This document shows, piece after piece, positions 1 through 13,277 of a stretch of DNA of 64,000 bases. The notes under the pieces are model-generated. The model did no database searches. It saw nothing but the letters and a program-made list of their open reading frames with translations, and was not told the origin of the DNA. This DNA is from Euryodendron excelsum. Its lineage: Eukaryota > Streptophyta > Magnoliopsida > Ericales > Pentaphylacaceae. The stretch spans positions 34,419,836 through 34,483,835 of the forward strand of contig CM065381.1 in NCBI GenBank assembly GCA_033060915.1, in the 5' to 3' direction. A program made the translations under genes and the position numbers. The stretch's first letter is position 1. The number at the start of each line of letters is the position of its first letter.

Positions 1-842
1 ATAATGTCTATCTAACTACTCATGCATCTATGTTTACTTTACAAATGCATTCTTTCTCTCTCTCTCTCTACTCTATGCATCCATGTTCATGCTTTCAATA
101 TTCTATGTCAAGACAAGAGTTCCAAAGTAACTTAAGTCACTGCACTCTTATGCATATGATTAATCCATCAAGAATGACACCAAGGTCACTCTCACTTGCA
201 TAAAACCTAGCAAAACCTTAAGGGTTCCCATGTAACCCGAAGGACTCATTGCATGCAATTCAAGTCATTCCATAAGAGGGGCCCCAATCCCTCTATGCTC
301 ACGGAAATATGGTTGCCAAGAAGACAATGGGCAATCAAGCAAGCTCCCTCAACGACCTCCTCAACATCAACATCCAAGAAGACAAATCTGAAGACTCAAG
401 AGCAGTTTAGGATCTTAAATGTAAAAGTAGATAGGTGGAAGTCCAAAGGAAAATGTTCCCCCTCCCCTATTAAAATGTACTCTTATTCATTCTTGTATAT
501 TGAACTCCAAGTTCAATATATCCCTTTCCTATTCACAATTGAATTTATGAATGAATGAATGTTCCCAATTGATGGTAAAGTATCTGCATATAGGGCAAAC
601 CCCCTATCTCCAAAGTGAGGCAAATATATCATATTTAGTTTCGCTCTCAAATAGAGACACCCTAGAGCATGCATTACATAGAGCTCTCTAAAACCAAAAA
701 CTAACTTGTGGTTTGTGTCCTTATTTTTCTTTTTCTTTCTTTTTCATTTACAGAGTTCACACTATAAAAAGGCAACATTGCTCCCAAGAAAGGTCAACAT
801 CCATCTAGAGACCCCATTATCACTCGACAAAGAGCATTACTA
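1..842 (+). other. 5' leader (untranslated) of element A1
   Basis: Non-coding, with a short CT microsatellite near 50-70. It is homologous to the leader of the 33.5-54.7 kb element. A pyrimidine-rich run followed by TTTACAG at about 745-752 looks like a splice acceptor about 90 nt before the gag start; at the matching place the other element has GTTATAG just before its first ATG at 40000. That resemblance is by eye. No credible ORF is present. Confidence 0.6.
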
Positions 843-2856
843 ATGGCTGCTAACCCTGAAGAATCTTCCCAAGTCTCTTGAGAGAAGGTTAACAACATGA
901 AGACTAAGATTGTTGAAATGTTCAAGCTCATCCAAACCATGACCATGAAAGATGTTGCTGCAATCCCATCATCATCCATGACTTCTTCCAAGGACCCTGA
1001 ACCTGCTAACCCAAGGATTGTGTTTCAATCTGACAATACTGGAAAAAATAAGGAAGATGCCAAGGGGGCCAACACTAAGAAAGAAGAAACCATACTGCTC
1101 TCACCTATAGCAAGAAGAACTCCTTTAGACCCTCTCAGTCTAAAAATCTAAGTGCTAGAAGATTCACTACGAAATATCCATGGCCATGACACTTATGGGT
1201 TTACTTCTTATGATGAGCTCTGTTTCTTTCCAGACCATCCAAGACCTGCTAAGTTCAAAATGCCTAACTTTCAAAAGTATGATAGCACTGGTAACCCTAT
1301 TGCCCACCTTCACCTAAATGCTGGGGCATTGAGTGGTCATGGTAACGATCCGAAACTCCTCATGCAATTGTTCCAGCATAGTCTCACTAGATCTGCCTTA
1401 CAATGGTTTGCCCGATTAGACTTAAGGAAGATCACGACTTGGATCGAGCTGGTCAAAGCGTTTAAAGCCCAATATCGCCATAACATTGATCCCACTTCTG
1501 ACCGGTTATCTATAATGACCATGAGCAAGGGAGAAAAAGAGAACTTCAAAAGTTATGCCTTGAGATGGAGAAAAGCAACTACACAAGTCAATCCCCCACT
1601 AGAGGAAAAGGAATATGTGTAATTGTTCGTACACACGTTCTAAGGCATATAGTATGAGAAAATCTGCACTAACATGGGGAAAAGCTTTTCCGAGCTCATC
1701 ATGCAAGAAGAAATGATAGAAAATGGCCTTAAAACAAGGAAGATTACAGACCCCTATGCAAAAATTAGAGAAAGTTATGCCAACATGGCCAAAAAGGTGG
1801 CTACTACAAGGGGAGTAATCAAGAAGGAAGGCGAGGTGTCTGCCATCTTACCTGTTCAAACCCCCCAATACCGTCCCCCACTTCAGACTTACCATATCTT
1901 ACCCATGCCACTCTAAACATGCCTGCCCAAGTACCCAACTTTGGCCCTGCTGGGGCACGACCTACTTTTAATAGGTCAGTCTGACGCTTCCAAACTTTGA
2001 TGCGTTAGCCTGCACCCAAACTGAAGCGTACCATAACCTCCATAAAAATAACGTCCTAAAGCCCATACCGGCGCGTCCATTGCCAAGGCCCTTACCCCCC
2101 AACTTTAATGGCGCCCTCACCTGCAAGTATCATTTGGGCGGCCAAGGGTATGACACCGAGAGGTGCTTTTCCCTCAAACATAAAATTTAAGACTTGATCG
2201 ACAACAAGACCATTGATCTGTAACTGGTGAACCCTACTCCAACCCCCAATATGACCACCAACCCTCTGCTGGGCCACACAGTCAATGTGATACTAATGGA
2301 AATAGAAGATGAGGGAGAGTTGGACAAGACCATGGCTAAGGATTACGAAGAGGATTGGGAGGCTGATAAAGAGAATGATTGGGTGGAGGATCTCCCACCA
2401 TGCTCGATCTATCTCCATAACCCTAATGAGGTGTCTGATTCTTCTAACTGTCTAGTTGAGGAGCCAATGCTTATGGAGGAGGATCTTGCTGAAGATATGC
2501 TTGTTGATGGATGGCGTGTTGAGTTTCTACTCTCGAGGTATGCCACAGCTGAAAGCCAATTATTGGAGAACCCTTGGCCCGTGACTGAGTTCGACTATAA
2601 AAAGATAGGCTGGGAATTAGAAGAGCTAAAGGCACGGACAGAGCCATTAGAGTTGGAGGGAGGCGAGTTAGCCACCTTGTTTATGGAAGAGTCTGCCACT
2701 AAAGACAAGAAGGAGGTTAATGAAGCTGACAACTACACCGTCACTGCCAACATGCCCAGAGCTTTAGAAGAAGCTTTTGCCTACCTTGCCTTGTCCAAAG
2801 ATTTCAACAACGGATGGAGCGTCGAAGATGTGGGCATTATCCCAAAGCCATGCTAA
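843..2856 (+). pseudogene. gag: gag of element A1, degenerate, with no protease attached
   Basis: Gag forms the capsid-like particle that packages element RNA. The likely start is the ATG at 843. The same frame continues to 1916 but has stops at 879, 1149 and 1620. A frameshift near 1920-1990 is followed by a frame that runs to the TAA/TAG end at 2856. The core gag domain lies at about 1250-1610, with the family pattern of an aliphatic/aromatic region, ALQWFARL, TTWIELVKAF and KGEKENFKSYALRWR. A knuckle-like segment, GALTCKYHLGGQGYDTERC, falls at about 2110-2165, then an acidic tail. The protein ends in IIPKPC, and the A2 gag also ends KPC, so this is probably the real C-terminus of a gag-only protein. 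Several stops make it non-functional as it stands. Confidence 0.8.
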
Positions 2857-4820
2857 AAAAAGAGTCTCATCAAAAGTGTATGAGAGAGGGGTATTTTCAA
2901 CCACTTTCTTTCTATCCCTTTTATTTCGCGTCTTTAAATTGATGTTTGCATTTCTATATTGCTTAAGAAATTATATGCTTGTCACTAACATAATAAAATG
3001 ATTAAGTCTTTTCATTCAATTGCTGTTATTTTATATTTTTCTTGTGAATGATGAGTGCTTCCTACATAAGTGGCATGGTCTATCTTATGGAAAACTTGAA
3101 TTGAAGGGTATGATAGCATGAGTTAGTCAGTTGCTAATTGATCAAATTTTCAAAGAGAGAGGATGAAAATGAGTGAGAAAATTACCCCAAAAGCAACACT
3201 TGGAAGACACCGAAGCTAAGCGATGTGTGGCAAGACTATCAAAAGGAAGAAGAGCCATCTTTTATTTTTCAAAAAAAAAAAAATTGATGATGTTTGTATA
3301 CCCTTTGCTTAACCCACTAGTGCCTCACAGAAAGCAAAAATTTCTTGTCAACCCTGATTCAACACCATTCCCCCCAAGCTGGGGCAAATAGATAACGGAA
3401 GACTCCGCAAGGCATGTCATTCATCCTCCATCAAGTTGAAGCAATGTTGAAGGCTCTATGGATCAAGCAATCTAGTTCAAAATGAAGAGAGGCCCTCATT
3501 TCATTTTTCATACAGTCACAAGCAACCATTGTCAAACCTTATGAGCCAATCATTTTCCCTTTCAAGAAAACCCCCAGCCTAGGGATCACCGCCCACAATG
3601 GGTTAAATGGAAATGCTAAGAAAAATATCTAACAGAGAGAAGTGGTAAAAATGTTTCTCTCACAAAAAGGAAAAAGGAAAAAGGGAAAGGGAAAGGGAAA
3701 TGGAAGAAAAAAAAAAGTAAAGAGACAGAGATGCCAAGAGGCAAGGGGCCAAAAAAAAAAAAAAAAGCAAGCATATATGAGAAAAGGCTTGAAGAAAGTC
3801 ATGTTTATGCCATCTAAAGAAGCATATAGAAAGGCCGAAAGAGAAAAGAGGCATTTCGTAACATCCTGAGAAGTATGTAGTAAAGGCAAGAAAGAAAGTC
3901 CAAAGGTGATCCTAGGTGATAAAGATGCCCAATAGAGGCTATAGGTTCGAGCCATTACCTTTTCTTGTTAAACCAGAAACCATGGCCTACATTACAACGC
4001 TATTAAAGGCTACTATGATTGACAACAGATTGTTTGATCTAAATGGGCCAAACATGTTTCTGAAGCTAAAGAAGGATGCTAACCCTGTCGGAAAAACAAT
4101 CAAGGATGGTATAGATCTAAACCCTGCTGAAAGCGACATCAAATTTGAGCATGTGTATCCCATTGTTTCAAAACCCCATAACCTAGCCTACATTAAGGTT
4201 CTAAAGCAAAGTCTCCTCAGATTGAAAGACTGGCTGTTCATCGCTCTGCTAAAGGTCAAGTAAGTATTTGCTGAAGCCCCGAGGGTTGAGAGTTTAAGCC
4301 AAAAAATCCCATACACTAACCCAGAATAAAAGTTGGAGTTGATCGAAAGGTTGAGAAAGGTACAAAATGTTAACGTCGAGCCAAAGGGGAGACCAAACCC
4401 CTGATAAGGAAGGAGTTTCCATTTCAGGGATGTATAATTTGATAGCGCCCCTTTTTATTGTATTAATTATTGCATCCCTAACATATGTATATATTTCTGT
4501 AAAAATTTCAGCATAAGCTTCACATATATAGGACATAGCTCCATGTAGAAATAGAAGTTACCAAAACAATTTAATATCAACTCATGTAATAAATTCATAT
4601 AATTATCATTATCCCTAGACATGCGTCTGTTCATATATCTAGCTGTGTAAATCGTAAATATCTTCACCTGTCTATGCATCAATACATACATCTAACTATC
4701 TAAAATCATAAATATCCACTCTATGCAAAATTTACAAAATAAATTGTTTGACAATGAAACTAAATACATGTCTATGATAGAATATAGGAAAAATCTAAGC
4801 CTGTGTCCAAGAGGTACTCA
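2857..4820 (+). other. Spacer between gag and antisense ORF of A1; remnant of the place where pol would be
   Basis: No coding sequence is supported. The 2860-3100 part resembles the AT-rich spacer ahead of pol in the complete element (41.83-41.95 kb). The part from about 3440 (GGCTCTATGGATCAAGCAAT) resembles the sequence just after integrase at about 45.5 kb. The junction therefore looks like a removal of pol from a Tat ancestor. Short purine-rich A/G tracts (3640-3770) give spurious lysine-rich reading frames. A segment at 3916-4263 reads openly, but its homologues at about 25.0 kb and 45.9 kb are broken, so I do not call it a gene. Confidence 0.6.
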
Positions 4821-6680
4821 TCATAGATTGAAGTCGATGTTCGGGTCAAGGTCTCTAAAGCTTGGTTTTGGAGGAGGTGGATAACTGCTAGAAGCACCAG
4901 CATCCTACAAAGAAGGAAAAGCCAAAGTCAGCAAGGTGAAGGAATAACCAAGCAACATCAGAACAAAGAGAGGAAAATGACAACATACCATGCCACCTCC
5001 CATTTGAGCCAACCGTGCCGTCAAGGAAGCTACCTCCGCCTGGAAATGATCTCTCTCCATCTAGAACTGGTCCCTCTCAATCTGGTACTAGTCCTTCCGG
5101 TCTCTCACAACAGTAAACTCATCTTGGGGCACATATCCTCCAGCTCGACACCACAAATCCACCAATTCCTGGCCAATGGCACACCCACCGACTACCACCT
5201 CAAACTGAGTAAAAGCACCTACAGAATGGGCTCCAAAGTGTGCAGCGTAATCAGTCTCTAGAGGAAGCAGAAAATCGTCACTAGGCTAACGCTCCTAATA
5301 TGGAATGGGGACCCCCTCAACCAAGGCTTCGAACATATACTCTGGCGGATCCGCTGCTGACCGGAACTCCTCATGGAACTGATGCTAATGCCGGTCTCCC
5401 AGTTAAGACTCCCAGGAATCCTTGCTAAGAAAGGAAACCCTCGATAGAGACAACGGGACCAAGTACCTAACTGCCTCATAATGAATGGATCCGATAAAGG
5501 GTCGCCAAGTCACGTCCCTCACCTCGATGAGCTCCAGGTTAGCCCGGATCATCACAAATTCAGTAATCTTGGACTGCTAGACCACCCGATCACGAGCCCA
5601 CCTCAACGCTCAAGGATAAAGGTCAGCCTCAATAACCTCTGGATGATAGATCGGTAGGTACTCATAACTCCACCAGACAAGGAAAGGCTAGAAACCAGTC
5701 ACATTACCCTAACGGGAGGAAGTCCGAACTCACATTGATCGAAGGAAGCACCCAAAGGAGAAAGACCCCTAGTCCAACTCAAATAAAGCCCCAAGATCAG
5801 CTACTATGCTCACCAATCAAAAAGGGATGAGTGATTTGTTGTTATTGCAAATGCAGCTAAAAATGATGTACAAAACAAGTCGCCACCTCATTATATCTCG
5901 CAAGGCAGGAGGTGGCTCAACAGCAAAGGTACTATCATTCCAATTAAGCCAAGAGACTGGAAAGGTAGAACGCTCAAAAGGAGGCAAGTCCAACAAGACA
6001 CACGCATCGGCCCTGCTAACTGACTGTAGGGTGATCTGTCGACCGACAAAGGAAATCCCCGTGATGATAGCCCAATGTTACGGAGTAGGACCCAACTCGA
6101 AACCTATGAAATGGAAGGTCCCAGTCTCGCTAAACCACCTCTCAATTAGAGCTAGAACTAGATGTCTGTTCAGATAGTTAGCTTGTAATCCTATGAAGGC
6201 CCCGAAGCCAATCTTTGCTAAGAAGGCCTAGCAAGATGGAGCCGCTCGCTATATAGTGCTGAAGACAAGATGAACATCCCCTCTGAATGATGCGTGTACC
6301 CGTGGAGTAGGCATGTGATGTCAAGAGTATACACTAAGGTGATAAGCTAAGTCCCCTAGCAGAGGAATATCTGGAATCTCCAAATCACCAAGATTTGCGT
6401 CTATCTATATATGCCTAGAGGAGGCTCGCCCGTAACCTGTCTCCCGATCACCAAAGCCTGATACCTCCTCCTTTGTAGCCACCTCCTCCTCGAAGGCTAG
6501 CTCAACTGGAGGGAAGGGGTTGATTGGAGGTCTACTCCCCCTTATGCTCTGATTGGAGGATGCCCGACTAACAGATCTCTAACTACCTCTGGACTGGCTG
6601 GAGCTACTAGCAGAATCTATACAAGCCCCCTTTCCAGATCGGCGTCTCTTCTCCGAACCGTCATCGCCTGCGTCTACCAT
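4821..6680 (-). pseudogene. Antisense accessory ORF of A1, plant-mobile-domain-like, degenerate
   Basis: It lies on the strand opposite gag, between the gag/pol region and the 3' LTR, as the antisense accessory ORFs of Tat elements do. The start is the ATG at 6680, opening MVDAGDDGSEKRRR, and the likely end is the TGA at 4821 after DPNIDFNL. The interval is exactly 620 codons but has many stops and probably frameshifts. A segment near 6110-6180 (LIERWFSETGTFHF) resembles the plant mobile domain (PMD, PF10536), known from plant proteins such as MAIN and MAIL1 and from gypsy elements. Element A2 carries the same ORF with matching ends (MADAGDDGSE and DPNIDFDF). The molecular function of such ORFs is not established. 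Family assignment is by eye. Confidence 0.65.
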
Positions 6681-8691
6681 CCTGAAGATCAAGGTAAGAA
6701 GATCGACATGTGGTAAGTATAGCTCAAAAAGGTAAAAGAGATAAAAATAAAATAAAAAAAGAAGGAAAAAGAAGAAGAAAAACAAAGATTTCAAATTTCG
6801 AGTCAAAATAAATTTCCTACGCATTTTGATTTTTAAAAGTCAAGTTTCAAGTCAAAATGAATTTTTTATACATTTTTGTCCTGAAAAAATGTCAAGTTTT
6901 GAGTCAAAAAGAATTTCCTATACTTTTTGTTTTAAAAAGATTTCAAATGTTAAGTCAAAATAAATTTTCTACACAGTTTGTCTTCAAAGGTTAAGTTTCG
7001 AGTGAAAATGAATTTTTTATATATTTTGTCTTTAAAATTTTCATTTCGAGTCAAAATGAATTTTCCAAACCTTTTGCCTTCGAAAAGTCAATTTCAAGTC
7101 AAAGCGAATTTTCTACACGTTTTGTCCAAATTTAAAAATGCTTTTTAATCCAAAGTCAAAGGTTCATTCCAAAATCAAATTTCAAAAATTTTCAATTAAA
7201 GTCTATCTCAGGTTCCTTCCTAAAAAAGATTTATATTCGAATCAAGTTTCAAGGCTTTCTAAAAATCCTTTTCCTTCAAAAACCTCCTAGTCAAAAATTA
7301 ATTCTCTAAAATATTTTCATATTTTCAATCCTTTAAAAGTTCTCATCAAATTCGAAGGTTTTCAATTTCAAAATCCATTTTGAAAATTTTTCTAAGTGTT
7401 TCCTCCAAAAGTTTTCATTCAAAATTTCATTCTCAAAATTTTCTTCTTCAATGTTTCTCCCAATAGTTTTAGGGCCCCCGAGTTTCTGGGGGCCTTCTCT
7501 GCCAAAAAGGCCCCTCCCTCAAAGGTTTTATATATATTTCCTTCAAAAATATTTCATTTCAAAAATTCCCTAACTCTTTCCTTAATTTCAAAAATTTCGG
7601 TAGAATTCCATTTAAAAATGACCCCTACAACGCCCTCGACACTACAACAAAGCACAAACAATGCACTTCACAACATCACAATCACATAATACCAACACAG
7701 ACAAAAAAATCTATGCACATTTTCATGAGTTTCAAAATTTCAAAGACTTGTTCTAATTTTCAAAATTTCAAAGGTTTTCAAGATCGTTGCAAAAGTTTTT
7801 CAAAATCACTTCAAATATTTTCCACAATATTCTCGCATTTTCTAGGGATTAAAAGTTGGATATTTCTATTATTTTCTAATTTTTCTTACTTTTAACCTAT
7901 TTTTCTATTTTTCTAAAATAGAAAATTCACAAGGTTTTCAAAAAATCATAAAATTATATATGGCTGCAAAACACATTTTTCTAAGGTACATGGTATAAAA
8001 CTCTAGCTGTAAAACTCAATACCCAAAGTTGCAGAGTAAATTCCCAATTTTTTCAGAAATCATCTTCACATAAAACATGTAAAACTACCCATATTCAATC
8101 AAACAAGCACCAAAATGCAAAAATAACTCTACCAAAGCATTCAAAAGATGTAAAAGAATCAATTTCGACTATTTACAGGACTCAAACGGAGTTCTATACA
8201 TCAAAATCAACACAAAATGAAAAATTTTACCTCTTGAAGTTCTGTGGCAAAATCTCCTTCTCCGGCGGCTATTTCGGAGATGGTGACCACTCCCGACACT
8301 CCTCCGAAGTCTCCAAAAGTCACTCCTCCAAATGCACATGGCTAACACTCGAAATCCCTCCCGATTTTTCTCTCAAACTTCCCAAAATCGCAAACTTCAA
8401 ATATGAAGTTTGCTAGTTTTATTCCAGCACCTGGTGCCACCAGCAGTGGTGCCAAGGTTATTCCAAGACTGGCGCCACTACTAGTGGCGCCGGTGTTAAG
8501 TTCCAGGCAACTTTGGCTTTTTCCCGCCAAAACCCAATTTCAAACGCCCCCTTGGGCCGAATATCCATTTTTAAAGATCCAGTCTTCGAACCTTTTCAAG
8601 GTTTGTCCCTCTGTTCGCCTCGCAATCAACATGACACTCTTACTTTATTGTTTTCTGCCTTCGTCAAGCAAAGGTAGAAAAAAAAAACAGC
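6681..8691 (+). other. 3' UTR of element A1 with polypurine-like tract
   Basis: AT-rich, with many AAAATTTCA-type quasi-repeats, and non-coding. It ends in a purine run (AAAGGTAGAAAAAAAAAACAGC at about 8669-8691) directly before LTR B, in the position of the plus-strand primer. A 7-bp inverted repeat GGCCCCC/GGGGGCC sits at 7473-7494. Homologous 3' UTRs occur at 27.70-29.24 kb and 48.35-49.69 kb. Confidence 0.6.
8471..8491. repeat. GGCGCC palindrome in the 3' UTR of A1
   Basis: A perfect inverted repeat, GGCGCCACT - ACT - AGTGGCGCC, in otherwise AT-rich sequence. The same arm sequence with a different 3-nt centre occurs beside the TATA box in the LTRs (35175-35275, 63595-63619) and near 49472 in the other element's 3' UTR. 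A related, decayed copy (GGTGCC versions) lies just upstream at about 8432-8454. Confidence 0.85.
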
Positions 8692-11600
8692 TATAAGCAC
8701 CCTATTTTTGCCTGCTCGATAGTCTCCGATTTGTCTAGACTCATATTCAAACTAACACATACATATTCAAGTCCAAATTAAATTTTCAGACTCAATCCAA
8801 TCAATCAATCGCTTCGTGAGCCCGTTGGGCCCAATAGAGGCAAAATGACAAAAATGCCCTTGTGGCATTGCTCGGTCCAGTTCCGACTGGCACGTCTTCT
8901 TAGAACAGTAAGTTCCCATTTCAATCTCAAATTCAATTTCAAGTCAAATTTCAATTTAAATCAAATTTGGCACGCCTTTCAATAAAGTTGATCTCTCAAG
9001 CGATATGACCATCCAATCCGACACGTTTTTTGAGAAAAGTCTTCGAAACAGTAAGTCCCTTTAAAGCTGTCAACCGGGATAGAACCCAAGTCCTTGAGAT
9101 GGTAGAACGGTCCACCTTTGGCACATACTAGCCCGCTAATGAAGAATGTCCATTATTTGGCATATCTTTTGAGAAAGTTGATTCCTCAAACGATAAGTCT
9201 ACTTAGCAACTTTCTGAGATCAGGCTATCTCTAGAATGAACGCTAACCATTAGAGTGGTAAAAACACTCGCAAACATCATAACCTTCAGAGTGACGGAAA
9301 CACTCGTAAACTGGTTAACATTGGGAATTGCCAACAAACCCCTATGTCACAGGATCGAAATTCTCCTCTTGGCAGTGACACGTTTACCAAAAGATAAAAT
9401 ACCTTTGGAACCAACTCGTCATGGAGCATCAGAGTGACAAAAACACTCAAAACCCATATTAACACTAGTGCCTACTAGCCCACTCTGGTGAAAAATGACC
9501 AAACTGCCCCTTAGGCCTTTTTTGGTATGCTTCTCGAGAAAGTACCTAAGTCCTCAGAGTTGTAAGTCCACCCTTCCAAGATTGTCCCGAAGACGATCCG
9601 GCATGTTCAAATGCCTTCCAATTGGTTCTGGGTCAATTCCGAGACCATTCGATCAAAATGATCATTTTGCCCCTAGGCATTCGAGCGCTCTGGGAACCAC
9701 ACCAGCCCTGGGTATCAAACCGATAACCTCCTGAGAAGGCTTCTAATAGTATTCCCAACCTTCCAACACCTTTTTGGATCATTCCGAGCCTATTCTGGCA
9801 AACCTAGTGCAAAATGATCGTTTTGCCTCTAGTGAGCCGGTCGCCTTTTCCAACCACACTAGCTTTGGGTATCAAACCGACAATCCGTTGTAACACTCTA
9901 GGAAGTGTTTTAAACCTTCAAGTCCTCTCATGAGTCATTTCGAGTCCATTTAGGTTGTTTTTCGATATAACTGACCGTTTTGCCCTTAATAGCTCGGTCG
10001 ACCATCTCAACATTGTTTTTTAATTCTGTTACCCCTGGGACACTGTTTCAAGGGTTTTTACCCATTTCCAACCTTCCGGACCATTCTCAGCCTTTCAGAA
10101 CATTCTCAGACCTTCCAAAGTCACTTCTAGTAAAGTCAAGCCAAAAATTACATGGAACTCACTAATACAGGCGCCCAAATATTTTACCTTGCATATCAAG
10201 GTTTGAAAGATACGTTATTTGCTGACCCTAAGACTTTCCTAAGTGGCTAGCGCCATCAAAAGGAAATCTAGCCTAGCGCCACTGTAACAGACGCCAGGTC
10301 AGTCTTGTGTCTATAAATGCAAAGCCTCCCTTTGCGTGAAAAGGGTCGGTAATCTAAATCCAGAAACTCTGTCTTTCTGCATATGGACCTTGAACTCTCT
10401 CCAAACCGCTTAGGCCTATTCAAACCCTAGCCTCCATACACTCTAACCCTATCCTATGTATACCTTATACACTTATATACAAGCCTCTAACATCCATTGA
10501 AGACTGAAGTGCTGCAAGTTCGAAGCTTCCAAAGTCCAATAAAAGCAAAGCAAAATAAAGCAAAACAAAGCAAAGAAGATAGAATGTAGGCTTTCTCTTT
10601 ATGTCTATGTATTTTCCCTCTCTCTCTTCTTCCTCCTAACCCATTTGGGTTTTCTTCTATTTTAATCCCCTATCTTCTCCCCCCCCCCCCCCCCCCCCCT
10701 TTCTTGCATGCTTGGAAGAAGGGAATCCCCAATTCCTCTGTAGGAAGAATGGTTAAAGGTCACTGTGTTGGGGGCTTTCTTCTAATTCAACCTTAGACCA
10801 TGTGGATTTGGCCCCCTTTATCATATGGTGAAGCCAAAACCTTGTATGTTCACGGCCCTACTTGCATTGTGCATATCATACTCATACATCTCTTCAAAAT
10901 TGTTTTCTAAACTTATTTTCAAAACTTGCATCAAAATCTTTTGCAAAAGTTGCATTCAAAATGTTCGCTTTCGAACTTGTTTTCAAAAACCACAATCTTA
11001 AGATGATTCTATCCATTTCATGGTTAGGGTTGTTTTAAGAAAGTGTGATATTCGATGTGATCAAATTGGTCTACATTTCAAATCCATATTGTTTTCAAAA
11101 CTACCAACTTAGAATAGTTCTAATCTCATCATGGTTAAAATTGTTTTAGGAGAGTGAGACATTCAAAAGGTTTTCAAAAAGTCTATATTCAAACCTCTTT
11201 CAAAATTACTTTCCAAAATTGCTTTTCAAAAACACTTTCTAAAAATCTCTCCTCAAAAAGTTACTTTCTAAAAGTTCTTTTCAACTTCCTTCCAAAAATT
11301 CACTTTCTAAAAACTATTTGTATCTTTCCATCCTAGAAACTCTGTTTAAAAAGTCTACTTTCCAAAAACTTCTTTTCTTGGAGTTTAAGTCAAGCCCTAG
11401 ATTCCATAGTTAGGAAACCCTAATTTTCTTTCCTAAAAACATGACTTCCACTTTTACTTCAAATCAAAGTTTCCAAAAAACTGCATTCTACATCAAATCC
11501 TATATTTTCAAAATCTCTTTTTCTACACAAAATCATAGTTTTCCAAATCCTAGTTTAAAAAATTAAACCTTTTCAATTTCATGCCAAGTCCTATCTTTTA

Positions 11601-13277
11601 ACTTAGGAAACTAGATGAAATCTTTCAATTTTAGAAACTAAATCAAATCGTCCTTGTTTGGAAATAGAATCAAATAATCTCTTTTTGGAAATAAAATCTA
11701 AATCTTGTACTTTGGGAAATAGGAATCAAATCTTTCCCAATTCAAACATTTCCTAATTCAAACCTTTCCTAAGTCCAAACTTTCCAAAATTCAAATCTTT
11801 CTAATTTCAAAACTTTCTTAAATTGAAATATTTCTAAATTCAAGACTTTCCTAAAATGAAACTTTCTTAAAGTGAAACTTTCCTAATTTGATACTTTCTT
11901 AAAATGAAACTTTCCTAATTTGACACTTTCATAAAATGGAACTTTCTTGTTTTGAAACATTCCTAATTCAAAACTTTCCGAATTCCAAACTTTCTTAGAC
12001 CCTAACTTTCCAAATCATTCCAAGTCAAGTGTTTTCAAATCAAATCAAATCTCTTTTCAAATCTTTCTTAATTCTAACATTTCCTAAATCCAACTTTTCA
12101 AGTCTAAATCAAAGCTTCCTAATCAATTGCATGTTCCAACCCTAGGATACCAAAACCCTAAAGTACCTAAACCTTAGTTCATCCCTAACCCTAAAGTTAG
12201 GAAGTTTTAACCCTTTTCTGAAACTCTTTTCTAAACCAAGATGGTTTTTCAATTTCAAACTCCAAAATATTTTCAAAACTCAACTCCTTCTTTCCTAAGT
12301 CAAATCCAAGTTTTCTTTCAAAGATCAAAGCCCTTTTCCTAAGTCTAGTTTCAATTTCTAATCAAAACTCAATTTCAAATCTTCTATTCTAAGTCCAAAT
12401 CAAGTCCTTTTTCAAATCAAGCTCTTTTTCAAATCAAACTCTTTTCTTAATCATATCTTTTCAAGTCAAACTTTTTAAAAAACCTAAGGGTGTCTATTTT
12501 CAATCAGACTCTTGTCCGAACTACGACTAACCTGATTCCCAAAAAAGGACAAGTAGGCAGCCCTAATAGGTGCAGTCATTACCTTTTTTAAACTTTCAAT
12601 TCCATAATCTATTTCACGTTTGTAATTCTAAAATCTATTTTCAAATCTCCAATTTCAATTTCTAAAAACCTTCCTTCAAAAATCAAATTTGTCTTTTCAA
12701 ATCCATTTCAAAATCAAATCAAGTTCTTTTCAAATTTACTTTCAAAATCAAATCAAATTCTTGCACTTGCACATCATGCATCATGTCAAACTTTTTTTCA
12801 TAGTTCTTTTCAAAAATGGATAGTTTTGGACATTTATTAATCAAAGATTATGATTGAGTGAACCTAGGGTGAATAGACGTGTAGGTACCTCAAGGGCAGG
12901 GTAGGGTGATGGCTTGGTGCGTCTTCCATACACGTAACTAACCTCTGAACCTAGAGTCACTGTTTTCAAAGACCAAAATGGAGTTATTTTCAAAAAGAGC
13001 TTAAAACTTTCCAAAGGTTACCAAACAACCTATTTTCTAAAAATCCTTTCTTAAGGAAGTTTTCAAAACCTTTTCAAAAACCCTAAGTGTAATATTTGGA
13101 TTGTGCTTAGTTTTAGGTGACCTAACTCACCTTTTCCAAAATCCGTTAATCAAAATCAATTTTCAATTCAAACTTAGTCGCACTTATCCTTCTAGGAGGA
13201 TAAGTTCTAACCAGAGAGCATTGCATTCTTTCTACTTGTGTGTATTTTCCTCGAGTGCAAAAAATCGAGGCATGACA
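8692..13277 (+). repeat. LTR B: 3' LTR of element A1
   Basis: It begins TATAAGCACCCTATTTTTG (terminal TG mutated to TA) after the polypurine-like tract and ends GGCATGACA. Length is about 4.59 kb. Landmarks in order: three GAGTG...CACTC hairpins (9253, 9289, 9432); about 156-bp U3 repeats near 9657, 9815 and 9970; degenerate GGCGCC palindromes at about 10250-10300; TATAAATG at 10312; a C21 tract at 10679-10699; a long G-poor TTTCCTAA-type region (11.17-12.52 kb); and the U5 GAACTACG hairpin in decayed form near 12530. The U5 PBS-like motif seen in the other LTRs is missing here. It is clearly older or more diverged than LTRs C, D and E. Confidence 0.85.

Larger units (their letters stand above)
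1..13277 (+). mobile_element. Element A1: Tat/Ogre-type LTR retrotransposon without pol, 5' LTR outside the window
   Basis: The order seen is leader, gag, spacer, antisense accessory ORF, 3' UTR, purine-rich tract and a 4.6-kb LTR. The leader at 1-700 matches by eye the leader at about 39.3-39.9 kb of the pol-bearing Tat element, including the shared AGACAAGAGTTCCAA and AAGAGGGGCCCCAAT stretches. No reverse transcriptase, RNase H or integrase lies between gag and the antisense ORF, only about 2 kb of spacer. Element A2 has the same gag end and the same missing pol, so this looks like a non-autonomous subfamily and not a one-off deletion. The 5' LTR and target-site duplication are off the left edge. 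Confidence 0.8.

Noticed and set aside
3642..3869. Lysine-rich small protein
   Set aside because: It is a purine-rich A/G repeat in the A1 spacer; the homologous spacer of A2 has no such frame.
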